In this document: positions 1-11,823 of the stretch, piece after piece
Position numbering within the stretch: the first letter of the stretch is position 1
Layout: each line of letters opens with the position of its first letter
From: Plectosphaerella cucumerina
Lineage: Eukaryota > Ascomycota > Sordariomycetes > Glomerellales > Plectosphaerellaceae
Assembly (NCBI GenBank): GCA_020746995.1
Contig: JAGPXD010000004.1
Location: 3,348,001-3,412,000 of the forward strand
Length of the DNA: 64,000 nucleotides
Direction: 5' to 3'
Notes under the pieces: model-generated
The model's database searches: none
What the model was told of the DNA's origin: nothing
Seen by the model: the letters and a program-made list of their open reading frames with translations, nothing else
Program-made: the position numbers and the translations under genes

Positions 1-3000
1 CTGCCCGTTAGACCTCTCCATTGCAGATCGCATGCTCTTATAGCGGTGCATCTCATCTCGTCGGTAGTGGGGTCGAGTCGTCGAAGGATGGTGACAGTGA
101 AGGATTTTGGTTGATTATTGGATGGCGCCATCATACTCCATCATGGTGAAAAGGACTTATCCGTCGATATCTACTGGCCCGTAGCATCCCAGGCAGGGAA
201 GGCCATCCCAGGACTGGAGACTGAGGATTGATTTCCGCGGCGCCAAGGCCTTCGAGCTGTCAACCACGTGCGATGGCGCGGCTTTTAGAGTCCACCTGGC
301 GGCAGTGGTGATTCCCGAGACAAGTACGCCACGATAAACGGTTCCAAACGCACATGGTCTCGTCGGTGCTGCGGCGGAGAAGAAGAAAACTGCAGTGTAT
401 CGGCGAACCTTTGCGAGTCAGGTCCGTAGACCCTGGCAGCTGGTTTCTCCGCTGTAACTGCGCGCCTTTGACAGCAAACCGATGCGCCAGAAAAGGCGCC
501 CGGGGCATGAGGTGTGGAGTGATTGCTGCAATTGCGAGTGTTGGTGATCGAGCGCTGACATGTTGCCACTGGAGAACACCTGGAGCTTCAGATTCTCCGG
601 CGGGCCTTCGGGGGGCTGGACTTGGTCGACGGGACACCACGTTTGTTTGACGGCCGCCACGTTCCTTGCAGCACGGGAACTTGCAATGTTTGAGACAATT
701 GGAGAGCCTCGAACTCAGAAAAAGCATCGCATCCTTCATGCTGGTTGGAGAGATGGCCAATACATTTTGTCACCCAGACGTCATTAGTGTATCGGGTGGC
801 TGGCTGGTCGTTCCTTCCCGACAATCGGTCCTGCCGCCGCCGCTGTCACGGTATTGCTGCATCGTACCTTCCCACTTCCGAGTCACCATTGTCCATCCCG
901 TCTTCTAGGCTCTTCGATCAAGATTTTCAGCGAGAACAAACATCATCGTCCGTTGGAAATGCCTCATCTTGACATCGAGTCCCCACGAGGTCCGGTCTCG
1001 CCACGCTCCTCGACGGCGAGAACAGGGTTGAAAAGCCCGCCCGAGCTGCCAAAAGAAAGCGTTCGCGGGGGCACTCGGGGATACTCGGCGTACAGTACAT
1101 GCTCACCTCCTGCCAGAACATCGCCATCTCCCGCCGATCAAGCGGGCAGCGTCCTGCCATGCTGCAAGACAGATGGACTTTTCACCGCGGAGACCGGCTT
1201 CCACTCTCCGCCCGATGCCTGACATCTTGACGGCTTCTGAATATGCATCCCATAAGATCGTGGTGGAGGCAAATACTAATCGTTTGCCAGGGTTCATCTG
1301 CCGTCTAGGCCACCTCCCCAAGCTCCCGCAGTCCGCCCCTCCATCTCAGCCCTGCAGGCTCTCCACCGAACGGCGTCAACGTCCTGTCGTTGCTCGAGGC
1401 TGCCGGACCTTTGCCCGTAAACGACAATGCTTGCGAGATGCCCGGCTGCCAGATACTCATCGAGCGACGGCACGCCGGGGATCGATCAATCTGCAGGATC
1501 GAGGGCTGCATGTTGAGGGACAGGATCTCACGCCACACGTACGACTGACGCGACCGCACCCCGGGAGCCGCAGGTCGAGGCACGCCAGGCACGCTTATCA
1601 GAGACTGGCAGCGGTCCGGATGTGACAGAGCTCGGTCCCCTTTTCGAGCTGTCACTTCAGACACTCGCCCGCCGGGCCAACCATCTTGCCATCGCCGTGA
1701 GGTCGACCCTAGCACGGACCTCGACCGGCGCAAACCCTTGTCCATCCCACTGCGGTCCGGCCATCGTCTCGCCGTCGATTGGCGAGACGGCCCAGAAACA
1801 CCACCTCGCAATAACGCCGTCCTGGTCTTCGAATCGGATCCAAGGGCCAGATCCTGGCGTTTCCCTGCCTCCCGCCGCCAGAACCACCACCCCGGCATGC
1901 CGACCTCATCGTAGATGAACCACTGCCGAGTCCACCCATCTACATGACACCCGGGAGCCAGGCATCACATCAAACCACGCCCACGCCGCCATCCCGCGCA
2001 ACAACCACTTCCGTCGCCCGACCTGCCTTCCCGCTTTGACCGGGCTGAGCACACGCTCGCCACGACTGTTCCAAAGACCGGACGGTGGACGGTCGGCGCT
2101 GGCTCTCTTGCCATCTGAGCAGGCCGCGTTAGTGCCGTCTCAACACCCTCACCAGGCACACACACAGCCTCGTACGTCTGTACGGCCTTGGCTCGATCTG
2201 GCTCCGTCGTTGGCTTCCCTTCAACCCGTGGTACCCGTGGTGTTCCAGATCAAATCTCCACCACGACAACCACCCTGGCTTGCCTCGCTGCCCGGCCACC
2301 CTCTCTCGTGCTTCTGGACTCCTGGAGTGCCCGTATGCCAGAGACCTGTCTTGCTGTCATACGGCGCCGACCCTTGTCAACCCCCACCGCCGTCCTCCGG
2401 GGGAGCTGGACCGGCTCCATGATGGTTTCTTCTTCAGAGAACACCCCAGTCCGCACCCCATCCGGGCCAATCCTGTGCCCTGGCCACTCGCCACCAGCGC
2501 AAAGCAACACGTCAACCTTTCAATTTTTCTGAAAGATGGTGCAGTCCAATGTTCCCTTCGTCTCTGTCCGCAGCTGAACGCCTGCAACAGTAAACCTACA
2601 GATCGGATAGTCTTTGCGGCATGCGCACGGCTGTCCTCCGTGGACGTCCGCACCGCGATGTGGTCGAAACGGGCGGGAACCACGTCGATCCCCGGCCACG
2701 GGCCATTCACCACCCTGCCCCCACCGTTCCTGCATGGGCGAAGCAAGCGCTCGCAATCGGAAAGACAGACACCCTCTAGGTTGCCCGAGTGGGCAACTGC
2801 GCGGGAGCGCCATCCTCTGTGTTGTTTTGGACCCGGATCCGTCGTCTGTGCGGGCCCTCCCTCGTTGGTCGCGCATCGTGGCCATGCTCCGGACCCTTGA
2901 CGCAGAATCTCGGACGCACACGCCTCTGGAGCTGACATGTCAACTTTTGGCTGACATGACGGGCATGCTGGCCGGCGGAGCACTACAAGGACTGTGCAGT

Positions 3001-3365
3001 AAGTACAGTACCTGCCTACCTGCCGGCCCTCCGACCCCTCGTCCCTCGACTCTGGCACACGGCCTCGAGTGGTGCCGTGTCGGGTGTGGTTCGGACGTTC
3101 TGGGCGTCGAAAAGCCGCCGCCGCCTCCTCGTTGCCCACGATCACCCTGCCAGTTACTTAAAACCGTTCAGCCCATGTTTCCTCCCCCGTCACCCCTCTT
3201 CGGCCATCCTGGAAGGCGTTCGTCCGGGTCAGACATAACTAGCCGTCCCCCCCGCGCCCAGGTATCCTCTTCGTCTCCGAGGTCGAAGATCTGTCATATC
3301 CTGCTCCGCCCTTCGAGTTCCTCAGACTTTTGCCGAACCATCAAGAGCGTTCTCTCTCGGCAATC
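1..3365. other. Intergenic, no recognised gene
   Basis: No reading frame here has a recognisable domain, signal peptide, membrane segment or convincing exon-intron structure. Many overlapping frames are open on both strands because the DNA is GC-rich and poor in TAA/TAG, which is not evidence of coding. The last kilobase is pyrimidine-rich on the + strand and probably holds promoter and leader of the receptor gene that starts at 3366. A non-coding RNA or a fast-evolving small gene cannot be excluded. Confidence 0.5.
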
Positions 3366-4823
3366 ATGGCGTCAACCGGCATGCCCGACATCAAGAGTCG
3401 GGGTATGGAGCTGTTCTTCGTTCAGCTCGTCTTCCTGCTACTCTCGGGTATCTGTGTCGTCATCAGGGCATATGTCCGGATCTTCATGGTGAAGAAGGTG
3501 ACGCTCGATGACTACCTTATCTTCCTGGCAATGGTAGGCTCCAAAGCTCGTGCTTATCTACCTAGTGAGTCCGACTAACAACTGTCAGACCATGTATCTT
3601 GCCTACGGCACTGTGGCACTGCATGGCGTCCTCCACGGCGCGACAGGAAAACGGATAGAAGAGCTCAGTGTCGACGCCGCTGCCCTATCACTCCGAGCCT
3701 GGTTCATCTGCGAGGTGCTCTACTCGCCCGTCACCTTGGCCATCCGGGCATCAGTATGCGTGGTACTCCTGCGCCTTGCTTCAGAACGGGTACACATATG
3801 GATCATCTGGATCAACTTTGTCCTCATTACCATTGTCTCGATCGTCTTCTTCTTTCTCCTGCTCTTCCAGTGCAGCCCCGTCGTCTACTTTTGGAAGCAG
3901 GTCTACGGTCTCCAGGGCTCCTGCGTCCCGGTAGCTGTTATCCCTACGGCCTTCTGGGTACACAGCATCATCTCTTCGCTCTCCGACTGGTGCCTGGGCC
4001 TTCTCCCGGTAGCGATCCTGTGGCATGTCAAGATCAATCGGAGGACAAAGGCGATCATCGCCTTCCTTCTCAGCATCGGTATCATGTAGGTGAAGCACTG
4101 CCCTTGTTTCGGGAATGGTGGCTGACGAGAAACAGTGCTGGCATCGCACCAATGGTTCGCCTCCAGTACGTGAAGCACATGGAGATCTCCATCGAGTTTT
4201 TGTACGTCACGATCGACGTTGGCATGTGGTCCATCATGGAGCCCGCCCTGGGCATCATCGCCGCCTGCCTGGCCACTTTCCGACCACTCTTCAAGAACTG
4301 GGGCTTCGGATGGACCGCCAACAAGCGATCGCGCTCGCCTTCCAAGTCTCTCGGCAAAGAGACTGGCAGCAGCGGCAGCACCAGCGGGAAGCGCTCGTCT
4401 TTCGCGCCGTGGAGGAACTCCAAGGCGACCAGTCTCAACGTGGAAGCTGCCAATGCGGCCAGCCGAAACGACGCGCGCGCCGAGCCCGGCACACTAAGCC
4501 CTGATGGCTCTGAGATGGAACTGAACAAGCGGGAGACGGAACGTTCAGAAGAAGTCCAGACACCAAGATCGTGGGATATCGAGCGCGGTGGACCAGTCGA
4601 CCTCAGCCTCGGCCAGCGCACAAGCATGATGCCCGAGCCGCTGGTGTTGAGCCGGGCGTCTAACTCGAACATTACGGTGCGGACATCGGTCAACGTCACG
4701 TCGCAAGCGGCAGACCCCGACTCGCGGCCCGCGAGTCGTTCCACGGAAGGGGACGGCTCGGGTGCACTGCAGCATCCGGACATGCCCGCTCCGCCTCCGG
4801 TTTCACGAGGCCGCCTGGTCTGA
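3366..4823 (+). CDS. PTH11/SAT4-like seven-helix membrane protein (rhodopsin domain)
   Basis: Three exons: 3366-3533, 3589-4085 and 4136-4823, giving 450 aa. Introns begin GTAGGC and GTAGGT and end CAG; frames join exactly (...FLAM/TMYLAYG..., ...SIGI/I/AGIAPM...). Seven hydrophobic segments are visible: about residues 13-34, 50-75, 105-130, 135-160, 180-207, 215-235 and 245-280. This is the layout of the fungal integral membrane family related to PTH11 and annotated as rhodopsin-domain or SAT4-like. The C-terminal 160 residues are hydrophilic, rich in Ser, Arg and Glu, and presumably cytoplasmic. There is no N-terminal CFEM cysteine domain, so it belongs to the shorter class. The start was chosen because ATG GCG at 3366 lies immediately before the first helix; an in-frame codon farther upstream would add 12 residues without features. 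PTH11-class proteins act in surface sensing in some plant pathogens; ligand and role here are unknown. Confidence 0.85.
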
Positions 4824-5784
4824 GCGTGGACATGAGATGCAGCGGATTACGATCGTTTTCTTGAGCGCGTTTATTATGAAAAAGGGGTGATTACATTCCC
4901 ATGACGGAGTTTTCCTACAGGATGGGGGTTTGCCGCTCCGTTCAGGGGCTGGGTTGTCTTTTTCTCTTCTTTCCATTAGTTTAGCGCCGCGCATTCCCTG
5001 CCTACATGGCCAGGTAGACATTACGAAGATCACGTTCATTCCATCATCATCCTGGTTCGTGATCACGCCTGCCAAGGTTGCCGTTTGCAACGTAATCCCC
5101 GTGACGGCATCGTCAGCCGAGAGAGGTATCGAGTAGATTGCCAGGAACGCCGCGTGTCGAAGCTGCTGAGACGAACGGCCGAGCGGTCGCGTGCGCTTGT
5201 CCATCAGCAGAGTTTCGGGAGCCCGAGAGGTGGTTCATGGGCAGACTTCCTGTCATTGCGAACGTGACTGTGACGTTCGCCCGAACTTTTGGAGCAAGCT
5301 GACACGCGGGGCGGAGCACCGCCACGGCGAGTGGCTCTCCACAGAAAAAGGGGGCATCGCGAGAATCAACGTGAAGAGATGGAGACACGGTCGCGTTGGT
5401 GTGACTGTGCGAAACGGCACGTGTTGCTCGTTACTTTGCTCTCGTGCAACCTCACCGCGCGGCTGATGGCGTATGTGCCAAACGTGCGTGGTTGTACATC
5501 CCATCCGTGCGCTGGAGGGTATCGTTCGAGGAACGGCTTGGCTGGTGTCAGAGCATGGAGGACTTCAGACCGTGGCGATGAGACATTCGCTTCGAGAACA
5601 ATAATATCGCTTGAACTTTCCAGATCGAATAACCCTAGATGGAAGAACGTGTCTATGTCTCTGGCATGCCATTGCGATGCCCGAGACGCCCAATTATTCC
5701 CCAAACCAAAATCCTGCCCAGGATATCCAGCATCACAACGACCAGAACGCCAGGCTAGATGGAAATGAAACACATGCTACGTCT
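4824..5784. other. Convergent 3' intergenic region
   Basis: This lies between the stop codons of the receptor gene (+) and the permease gene (-), so it should contain the two 3' untranslated regions and their polyadenylation sites. I see no coding frame, RNA gene or repeat. Confidence 0.6.
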
Positions 5785-7743
5785 TCAACACAAGAACTTG
5801 TAGACCTTCTTCCACCGCGGCCAGTACTTCCTCTCCTCTTCCTCCTGAGCCTTGAGGATGTGCAGGTTAAAGTCTCTACGGCCCGTGTCGACATCCATAT
5901 CCTTGATGTGGATGAGCTTGGTGCGGTAATACAGCTTGTGGCCGATGTAGAATGATGCGACGATGGGGAAGGCCAGGTAGCGCAGGAAGAACTCGCGGGT
6001 GATCTCGCCGGGGCTCTTGTTGACGTAGCCGATGGGGAAGGCGCCGACCCAGAACTGGGCGACGAGGACGAGGAGGTTCATGATGAGGCCGCACCAGGAG
6101 CCGGCGACGCCGACTTGCGACTGCCATGCAAGTTCGCTCGGGTGGCGACCGTTGGCGCGCCAGGCGGCGCGGAAGCGAATGTGGCAGAGACAGATAGAGC
6201 CCCAGGTGAAGATGGACGAGAGGCCTGAAGCAGCGAGGAGCCAGTCGAGAATCTGGTCCTGGGCCTGGTGGTCGGCAATGTACGAGAGCAGTCCGATGAC
6301 GGAGGCGACGCCGATGGCCATAAGGGGGCGACCCTTGCGGTCGATGTAGGAGAGGAAGTAGGGGGCCTGCCTCTGATCGGCAAGGGCGGCGAGGGTTCTC
6401 GACGAACCGAAGACGGCCGAGTTGCCGACGGAAAGGACGGCGATGAGGATAACAGCGTTCATAACGTCCGGCAGAATGTCGATCTTTGCGTTCCTGATAG
6501 CGATGACAAAAGGTGACAGGTTGACGTCGATTTGCGAGGTGTTCTTGTTGGTCGCCAGGTTCGGGTCGTTGGAGGGCACGAGCAGGCCGACGAGGGTGAG
6601 CGCGACGATGTAGAACAGGGTGATTCGCCAAAAGACCTGCTTGATCGCAGTGGGGAGCGACTTGCGCGGATTAGCCGTCTCGGCGGCTGCAAGGCCAACA
6701 AGCTCCGTGCCGGCAAAGGCAAAGGCAGCCGTCACGAAGACACTGCAGAGGCCCTTGAAGCCGTTTTGAAAGGCGCCAGGATCGTGCCAGTATGTTCCTC
6801 CGATGTAGCCCTTACCGGGCACGCCACCGATGTTGAGAACGATGCCGAGGAGGCTAAGAGGGGTCAGCGCGGGTCAGATGAAGTGTAGAAGAGACACTTA
6901 CATGAAGGCGATGACAGCAACGACCTTGATGAGCGAAAAAATAAACTCGGCCTCGCCGTAGCCTTTGACGCCGAACATGTTGATGCCGATGATGAAGAGG
7001 AGGAAGATGGTGACGAAGATTGCGTTTGTCATGTTCTTCTGCCAGTACCCAAGGGTTATTGATGCGGCGATGATCTCTAGTGGCAGGACGATGAGCCATT
7101 GGAAGGCATAGCTGTGCTTTGGTTAGTTGATGTCTAAGTGAACTGGTAATGCTGTGAAAAACACTCACTTCCATCCCATGGCGAAGCCCCAGGAGGGGTC
7201 GATGAACCTGGTCGAGTAGGCGGAGAAGGAGCCAGCCACGGGAAAGCTGACTGCCAGCTCACCAAGGGCCTGGCAGGTACAGTAGAGCATGCCGCCCACA
7301 AGGCTGAAGGCAAGGAGCAGCGAGGCGGGCCCGCCGTTGGCAAGGGCCTTGCCCGAGGCGACGAAGAGGCCTGTGCCGATGGAGCCTCCGATGGCAATCA
7401 TCTGGAGGTGGCGACCCTTGAGCTTCCTGGCCAGACTGGGATTGGATGTGACGAGCGTGGCGTGCTGAAGATCGTAGTGGTGGGCGCCACCGTCGTTGAT
7501 GCTGTCGTAGTCGGTAACCTCGTCGGTGTGACGACGGGAGGAGGCAGCGTATTTGGGTATCATCCTCCGGTCCGGGTCGCGCTCAAAGCTCTCGAAGAAG
7601 CGGCCCCATGCGCCGCGGCGCGGGGTGGGATCGTACGAGGGCTCCCGCATGCTGAAGTCGCGCATGCTGTAGCTGCTGCCCATTCCGAGAGAGTCCTCCT
7701 TGTACTTGAGTGTATTGAGCTCGATGTCTCTATTCGGCGCCAT
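5785..7743 (-). CDS. Amino-acid permease, YAT/GAP1-like (AAP family)
   Basis: Three exons on the minus strand: 7743-7169, 7111-6902 and 6853-5785, giving 617 aa. Introns start GTGAGT and GTAAGT and end CAG and TAG, and the frame is kept (...AMGW/N/YAFQW..., ...AVIAF/I/LLGIV...). A hydrophilic N-terminus of about 110 residues is followed by the family's first-helix signature IAIGGSIGTGLFVASG and then about eleven further hydrophobic segments, ending in a charged tail with YYRTKLIHIKDMDVD. This is the yeast amino-acid transporter branch of the APC superfamily, which imports amino acids through the plasma membrane by proton symport. The substrate cannot be read from sequence. The frame is open a little farther upstream, but the first ATG is at 7743. 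It is divergent from the deaminase gene across 2 kb. Confidence 0.93.
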
Positions 7744-9800
7744 TATCAGCGGTTTCTGCACTGAGAGGTCCTAGGGCCGCCTCCCAGCCGGGATTCGGAA
7801 GATGTGAGGGCTGATCAAGCGCTGGATTCGTCGGTCGCAAGTGCGCGGGTCGAGATCGCAGATACTGTGGGTGTCGCAAAGGCAAATAGGTCGGTTCAGT
7901 CGCAAGCTATGCGCGTCTTGCGCTCGATGGCGTACGGTACAAATAGATTCGGGACTGTCGCTCGTCTACGGAGAAGACAAAGACGACGGACTGTGCGACA
8001 GGTCTTTGGGTTCGGTCGAGGGAGTATGATTGTCGAGATTCGGTCGGGAGTCTGGTGGCGGGGGAGTCGGTCGCGTCCTGGGACGAAATGAAGCCGGTGG
8101 TTTGGGCGGGTGGCGATAACGGTGTGAGGGGGGCGGACTGTCCGGCAGTGGTCGAGTACTGTACTGTAGTCGGGATGACAGGCGCAGGCCGGGGTGCGAG
8201 TCGGTGAACGACAGGGCAGAACGGTCGGTCGTGTGGGTGTGGCTACGGCGGTGCTCAGCCTAGGGGTCCACGAGGGTTGCGCGCGTTTGGGGAATGGCCG
8301 TCGATGGGTTCGTGATCGGCACGACGAGGTCGCAGTGATGGTCGTTGAAGTTGAGGAAGCTTGCTGGCGGAGCAGAAAGAAGAGGAAGGGTCGAGGACAG
8401 ATGCTTATCATGCACGTCGCATTGCGTGCCAGCATCCCCGTCCCAGCGGCATGGCCTGGGCCGCCTGGCACATCGCAGCAGGACAGGTAAAAGGCCGGAG
8501 GCGACGGGACAAGGGTGGGATGGACGACGAGTCGAGAGGGGGTGCCGGGGGCGCACGAGATAGACAAGGGTCTTCCGTCTTCCAGGTGGTCGATTTGACT
8601 GGCGGGGCACCACGCGGTTGATCAAGGAGCGGGCGGCCGAGTCTGGGCACGGCTCGCTGGACGAATGAGACGGGCCCAGGCACGGCAGAATGTCCACATC
8701 CTGTCATGTCCCCTCGGTGGTCTGTGGTGGTGAAGAGCAGGGGTTGGCGGCGATTTCCAGGAGGGCTGTTCCGGTTGATCTCCAGATTGGAAAGAATTGG
8801 AGTGAGGAGCCGATGGGAACACCAGTATTGGAAGATTGGTTGTATGAGTGAGAGGCTCTGTCAAGAGCTGGAGAGATCAAGATGACGATAGTTGGCGCTG
8901 TCAAGTGCTTCCTGAACGAAGATGTAGTTTTGGGTGGGTGGATGTGGAAATAGAGGGCAAAGACTAGCACCAGGACGGAAGGAAGAACCCGGCAATGTCA
9001 CATCGTGAAGGGTCCGGCGATCCTGCCCGTACCAGACAGGCATGTCGGCCCCGAGAAGTGTCGTGATACAGAGGGACGGCAGGTCCAGAGTGAGGAAGCA
9101 GGACATTAGAAGTTGCGCCCAGATGCTCTTTCCCAAGCATCCTTCACTGACTGTGTCCCAAGCCACACTCAGGTGGGCCTATCAGTGACGGGTATCCCTC
9201 TTGGGCGACGCCACGAATATTGTGTACCTGGCCGGCCTCGATGCCAGCAGCGTCTTCGGAAGTACCCTTCATCTCCGTCATTTAGTCTGGGTCGTGAACT
9301 TCCAACCTTGCTCAAGATCAAGCCGGCGATCCTCCCCTCCATCTCAACTCTCTACTCGGATTCATCTGCCACGTGGATGGAATGGCGCTCTCTAGCGGCA
9401 TATCAGCCTGCTGCTCGCCACCCTGCTTCACCTGAAAACCAAGCACCAGCAGCTGTTGATATCCAAAGTTGTCATCTCCAACACCAAACGGAGCGCTCGA
9501 CCCTGGCTCCCGGCCCTGCCAATTGACCCCGAGAAGCTCACCACGACCGATGCCACGTCGCCGCCAGAGGTCAATCCACACCGATAATCATGGAGACCGC
9601 CGTCCAAGCATGACACACAGGAAGCCGGTCCGGCCCGCCGCCTCCATCGGAGCTCTCCGAAAGAACGCCGCGACCCCATCGGCATCATCCCAGCTCCGTT
9701 GAACATCCAGCGTCCGCAACACACATATTCCCTCGCCTCCCCCGGAGCCTCACTCCTCGATTTGAACGACACTCATTCAATACTCCCGCAAACCGACACC
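7744..9800. other. Divergent upstream region, permease / deaminase
   Basis: Two kilobases between the start codons of the permease (-) and the deaminase (+). There are several HGATAR-type motifs (for example near 8112, 8403, 8558 and 9581), the kind bound by AreA/Nit2 nitrogen regulators, but about that many are expected by chance in this length. Frames up to 220 codons are open on both strands but show no domain. I see no RNA gene. Confidence 0.5.
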
Positions 9801-10859
9801 ATGTGCAAGACTGATTTCCACAACTTCCTGCGGGCGCTGCCAAAGTGCGAGCACCACCTCCACATCGAAGGCACCGTGAGCCCTGAGCTCCTCTTCGCGC
9901 TCGCCGCCGAGAACTCCATCACCCTCCCCTCCGATGACCCGGCCTTCACATCGCCCGAAACGCTGCACGAGCGGTACCGCGCCTTCACGTCGCTGGACGA
10001 CTTTCTGCACTACTACTTCATCGGCTTCTCCGTCCTGATCACGCCGTCGGATTTCGAGCGCCTGACCTACGCATATCTTGAAAAGTCGTACGCTCAGGGA
10101 CTTCGACATGCCGAGATCTTCTTCGATCCCCAGGCGCACACAGATCGCGGCATCACCTATCAGACTGTCATCTCCGGCATGACCGCCGCAAAGGCCAAGG
10201 CAGCCGTCGAGCTCCCCGAGATGAGCGTCGCTTTCATCCCCTGCGTTGTGCGTCATCTGCCTGTCGCTCATGGCCTCGAGATGCTCAACACCGTTCTCGA
10301 AGCTGGACACTTCCATGACGGTACCGTCACGGGTTTCGGTCTCTCCAGCACAGAGCTCAACATGCACCCCTCCCTGTTCAAGCCCATCTACGACGCCGCC
10401 CGCACCGGCGGAGTGAAGAATCTGACAGCACACTATGGCGAGGAGGGCCCGGCGGCCTACGTCGACGCTGCCATTTCCGAGCTCGGTGTCGGTCGTATTG
10501 ACCACGGCCGCCGCGTCGCCGAAGACGCCGACCTCGTCGCCCGCCTGGCCGAGTCCAAGACGCTGCTGACCCTGTGTCCCATCTCCAACGTCGTGCTCAG
10601 GGGCGTCGATGCCGTAGCCGACCTCCCCATCAGGGCCCTCCTCGACGCCGGTGTGCACTTTAGCATCAACAGCGACGACCCAGCCTACTTTGGTGGAGAC
10701 CTGCTGGAGAACTACTGCGCTGTTCAGGACGCGTTTGGCCTGTCTGTGACAGAATGGGAGAGGATTGCGAGGGTCTCCATCGATGGGAGCTGGTGCGATG
10801 ATGGTAGGAAAGCTGCACTGCACACGATGGTGGGCGAGGCAATCAAGGGCTGGAATTAG
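9801..10859 (+). CDS. Adenine deaminase-like protein (adenosine deaminase superfamily)
   Basis: A single exon of 352 aa, the usual length for fungal Aah1-type adenine deaminase. These enzymes convert adenine to hypoxanthine and ammonia in purine salvage. Metal-binding and catalytic landmarks of the superfamily are present: the N-terminal motif KCEHHLHIEG (His19, His21), His211 and Glu214 in the loop AHYGEEG, His235 in GRIDHGRR, and Asp292-Asp293 in SINSDDPAYF. The motif NSDDPAYFGG favours the adenine branch over adenosine deaminase. Two things deviate: the loop usually reads HAGE, whereas Tyr212 replaces Ala, and the substrate-loop region reads GFGLSSTELNMHPSLF, so activity on another adenine-like substrate is possible. 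The ATG at 9801 directly precedes the conserved start of the domain; the frame is open upstream without landmarks. Confidence 0.82.
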   Translation: MCKTDFHNFLRALPKCEHHLHIEGTVSPELLFALAAENSITLPSDDPAFTSPETLHERYRAFTSLDDFLHYYFIGFSVLITPSDFERLTYAYLEKSYAQGLRHAEIFFDPQAHTDRGITYQTVISGMTAAKAKAAVELPEMSVAFIPCVVRHLPVAHGLEMLNTVLEAGHFHDGTVTGFGLSSTELNMHPSLFKPIYDAARTGGVKNLTAHYGEEGPAAYVDAAISELGVGRIDHGRRVAEDADLVARLAESKTLLTLCPISNVVLRGVDAVADLPIRALLDAGVHFSINSDDPAYFGGDLLENYCAVQDAFGLSVTEWERIARVSIDGSWCDDGRKAALHTMVGEAIKGWN

Positions 10860-11540
10860 AGGTAGCAGACGACACAAATCTACAAGACTCCGTCGAAGCA
10901 CTCTTCTTCTTGACTTCAAGTTTGAAGCGTTGCTCATTGGTAACGGGCCCTGTTCGTCGACGAGCGCTATTCTTCAGCAAGAGACATGGCTAAATGACGC
11001 CGAGCCAGCGATTCGCCAACCCTCTCGCCCTTCTTCATCTTCCGAACACCTAGAAGCTGCCACATCCGTGCCTTTTCGACGCCAATCCATGTTGTCCGGT
11101 GACTGCCCCAGTGACGGGGCAAGCTTCCGTTTATCGCCCGATTGCAAGCGCCTGTTGGTCAAACCAGCTTCTCATCTGGTGACTCGGGATTGTCGTCGTA
11201 TCGAGATTCATTTCGAGCCGTACTTGTTCGAAGCCGGACTGTTGCCGGAGCCCAATGCCCGACCGGTACACGGTGGCATGAGCCCTGAGGGAAGAGGTCG
11301 CCGCAGGGCCCTGCTCTTGATGCCCTGTCCGGGGTGATTCTCGCAACGTCCTATTCGGGAGAGAAGAAGACGGGGTAATCAACCTGTTATCATGCATGTC
11401 AGCCTTCGTCCCGCCGGTCTCTACAACGTCATGACGCAACCACTTACTGTCGCCCTCTCCCTGATCAACCGATACGGTGTTGAGATGCCACGAGCACTCT
11501 ACTTCGGGCATATGTTTGATGTATTGAACCTAGTAGCAGT
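10860..11540. other. Intergenic between two convergent genes
   Basis: This contains the 3' region of the deaminase gene and of the small secreted-protein gene on the other strand. No coding frame with a recognisable feature is seen. Confidence 0.5.
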
Positions 11541-11744
11541 CTATGTGCTTGTTGTTGAGTTGAGGTTGCGATGGCTATCACCCGCGTCGGCCATCGTGGG
11601 CACGGATGAGGAAGGGAGGAAGGGAAGCGGTTTACTGCCTGTGTCCCACATGTGCTGGTCCGAATGGCCTGAGCGGACGGGAAGGGCCAAGGTCTGCCCG
11701 CAGAGGGCGATCAGGCCGAGGACGAGCGAAGTGCAGAGCTTCAT
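11541..11744 (-). CDS. Small secreted protein, 67 aa, unknown
   Basis: A 67-codon frame starts with a textbook signal peptide: MKLC, then the hydrophobic stretch SLVLGLIALCGQTLA, with a likely cleavage after ALA around residue 20. The mature part is about 45 residues, rich in Ser, Pro, His, Asn and Thr, with no cysteine, and ends NSTTST, which includes an N-glycosylation sequon. A TATA-like TTAAAAG lies about 75 bases upstream and the leader is pyrimidine-rich and CACC-rich, as in real fungal promoters. I do not recognise the mature peptide. It could be a secreted effector-like or propeptide-type protein, or the first exon of a slightly longer gene. A chance frame remains possible because it is so short. 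Confidence 0.5.
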   Translation of the reverse strand: MKLCTSLVLGLIALCGQTLALPVRSGHSDQHMWDTGSKPLPFLPSSSVPTMADAGDSHRNLNSTTST

Positions 11745-11815
11745 GCTGGTGTTGGTGAGGTGAAGGAGGAAAATGGATGGTGATGGGAACCGCTCAGAGA
11801 AGAGGCAGCTCTGGA

Positions 11816-11823
11816 CTTTTAAG
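11816..11823 (-). promoter_or_regulatory. TATA-like element of the small secreted protein gene
   Basis: The minus strand reads CTTAAAAG about 72-79 bases before the ATG at 11744. Weak match, supported by position and by the pyrimidine-rich leader that follows. Confidence 0.35.

Noticed and set aside
2357..3145. A 262-codon minus-strand frame left of the receptor gene
   Set aside because: Random-looking composition, no signal, domain or splice pattern; it overlaps another long frame on the plus strand.
7896..8697. Long minus-strand frames in the permease upstream region
   Set aside because: Pro/Ser/Arg-rich with no features, as expected from a C/T-rich promoter; the permease has a clear ATG downstream.
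7744..9800. GATA-factor sites suggesting nitrogen control of the permease and deaminase
   Set aside because: About six HGATAR motifs are present, which is roughly the number expected by chance in 2 kb counting both strands.
9777..10937. A 386-codon minus-strand frame opposite the deaminase
   Set aside because: It mirrors the deaminase frame almost exactly and shows no family signature.
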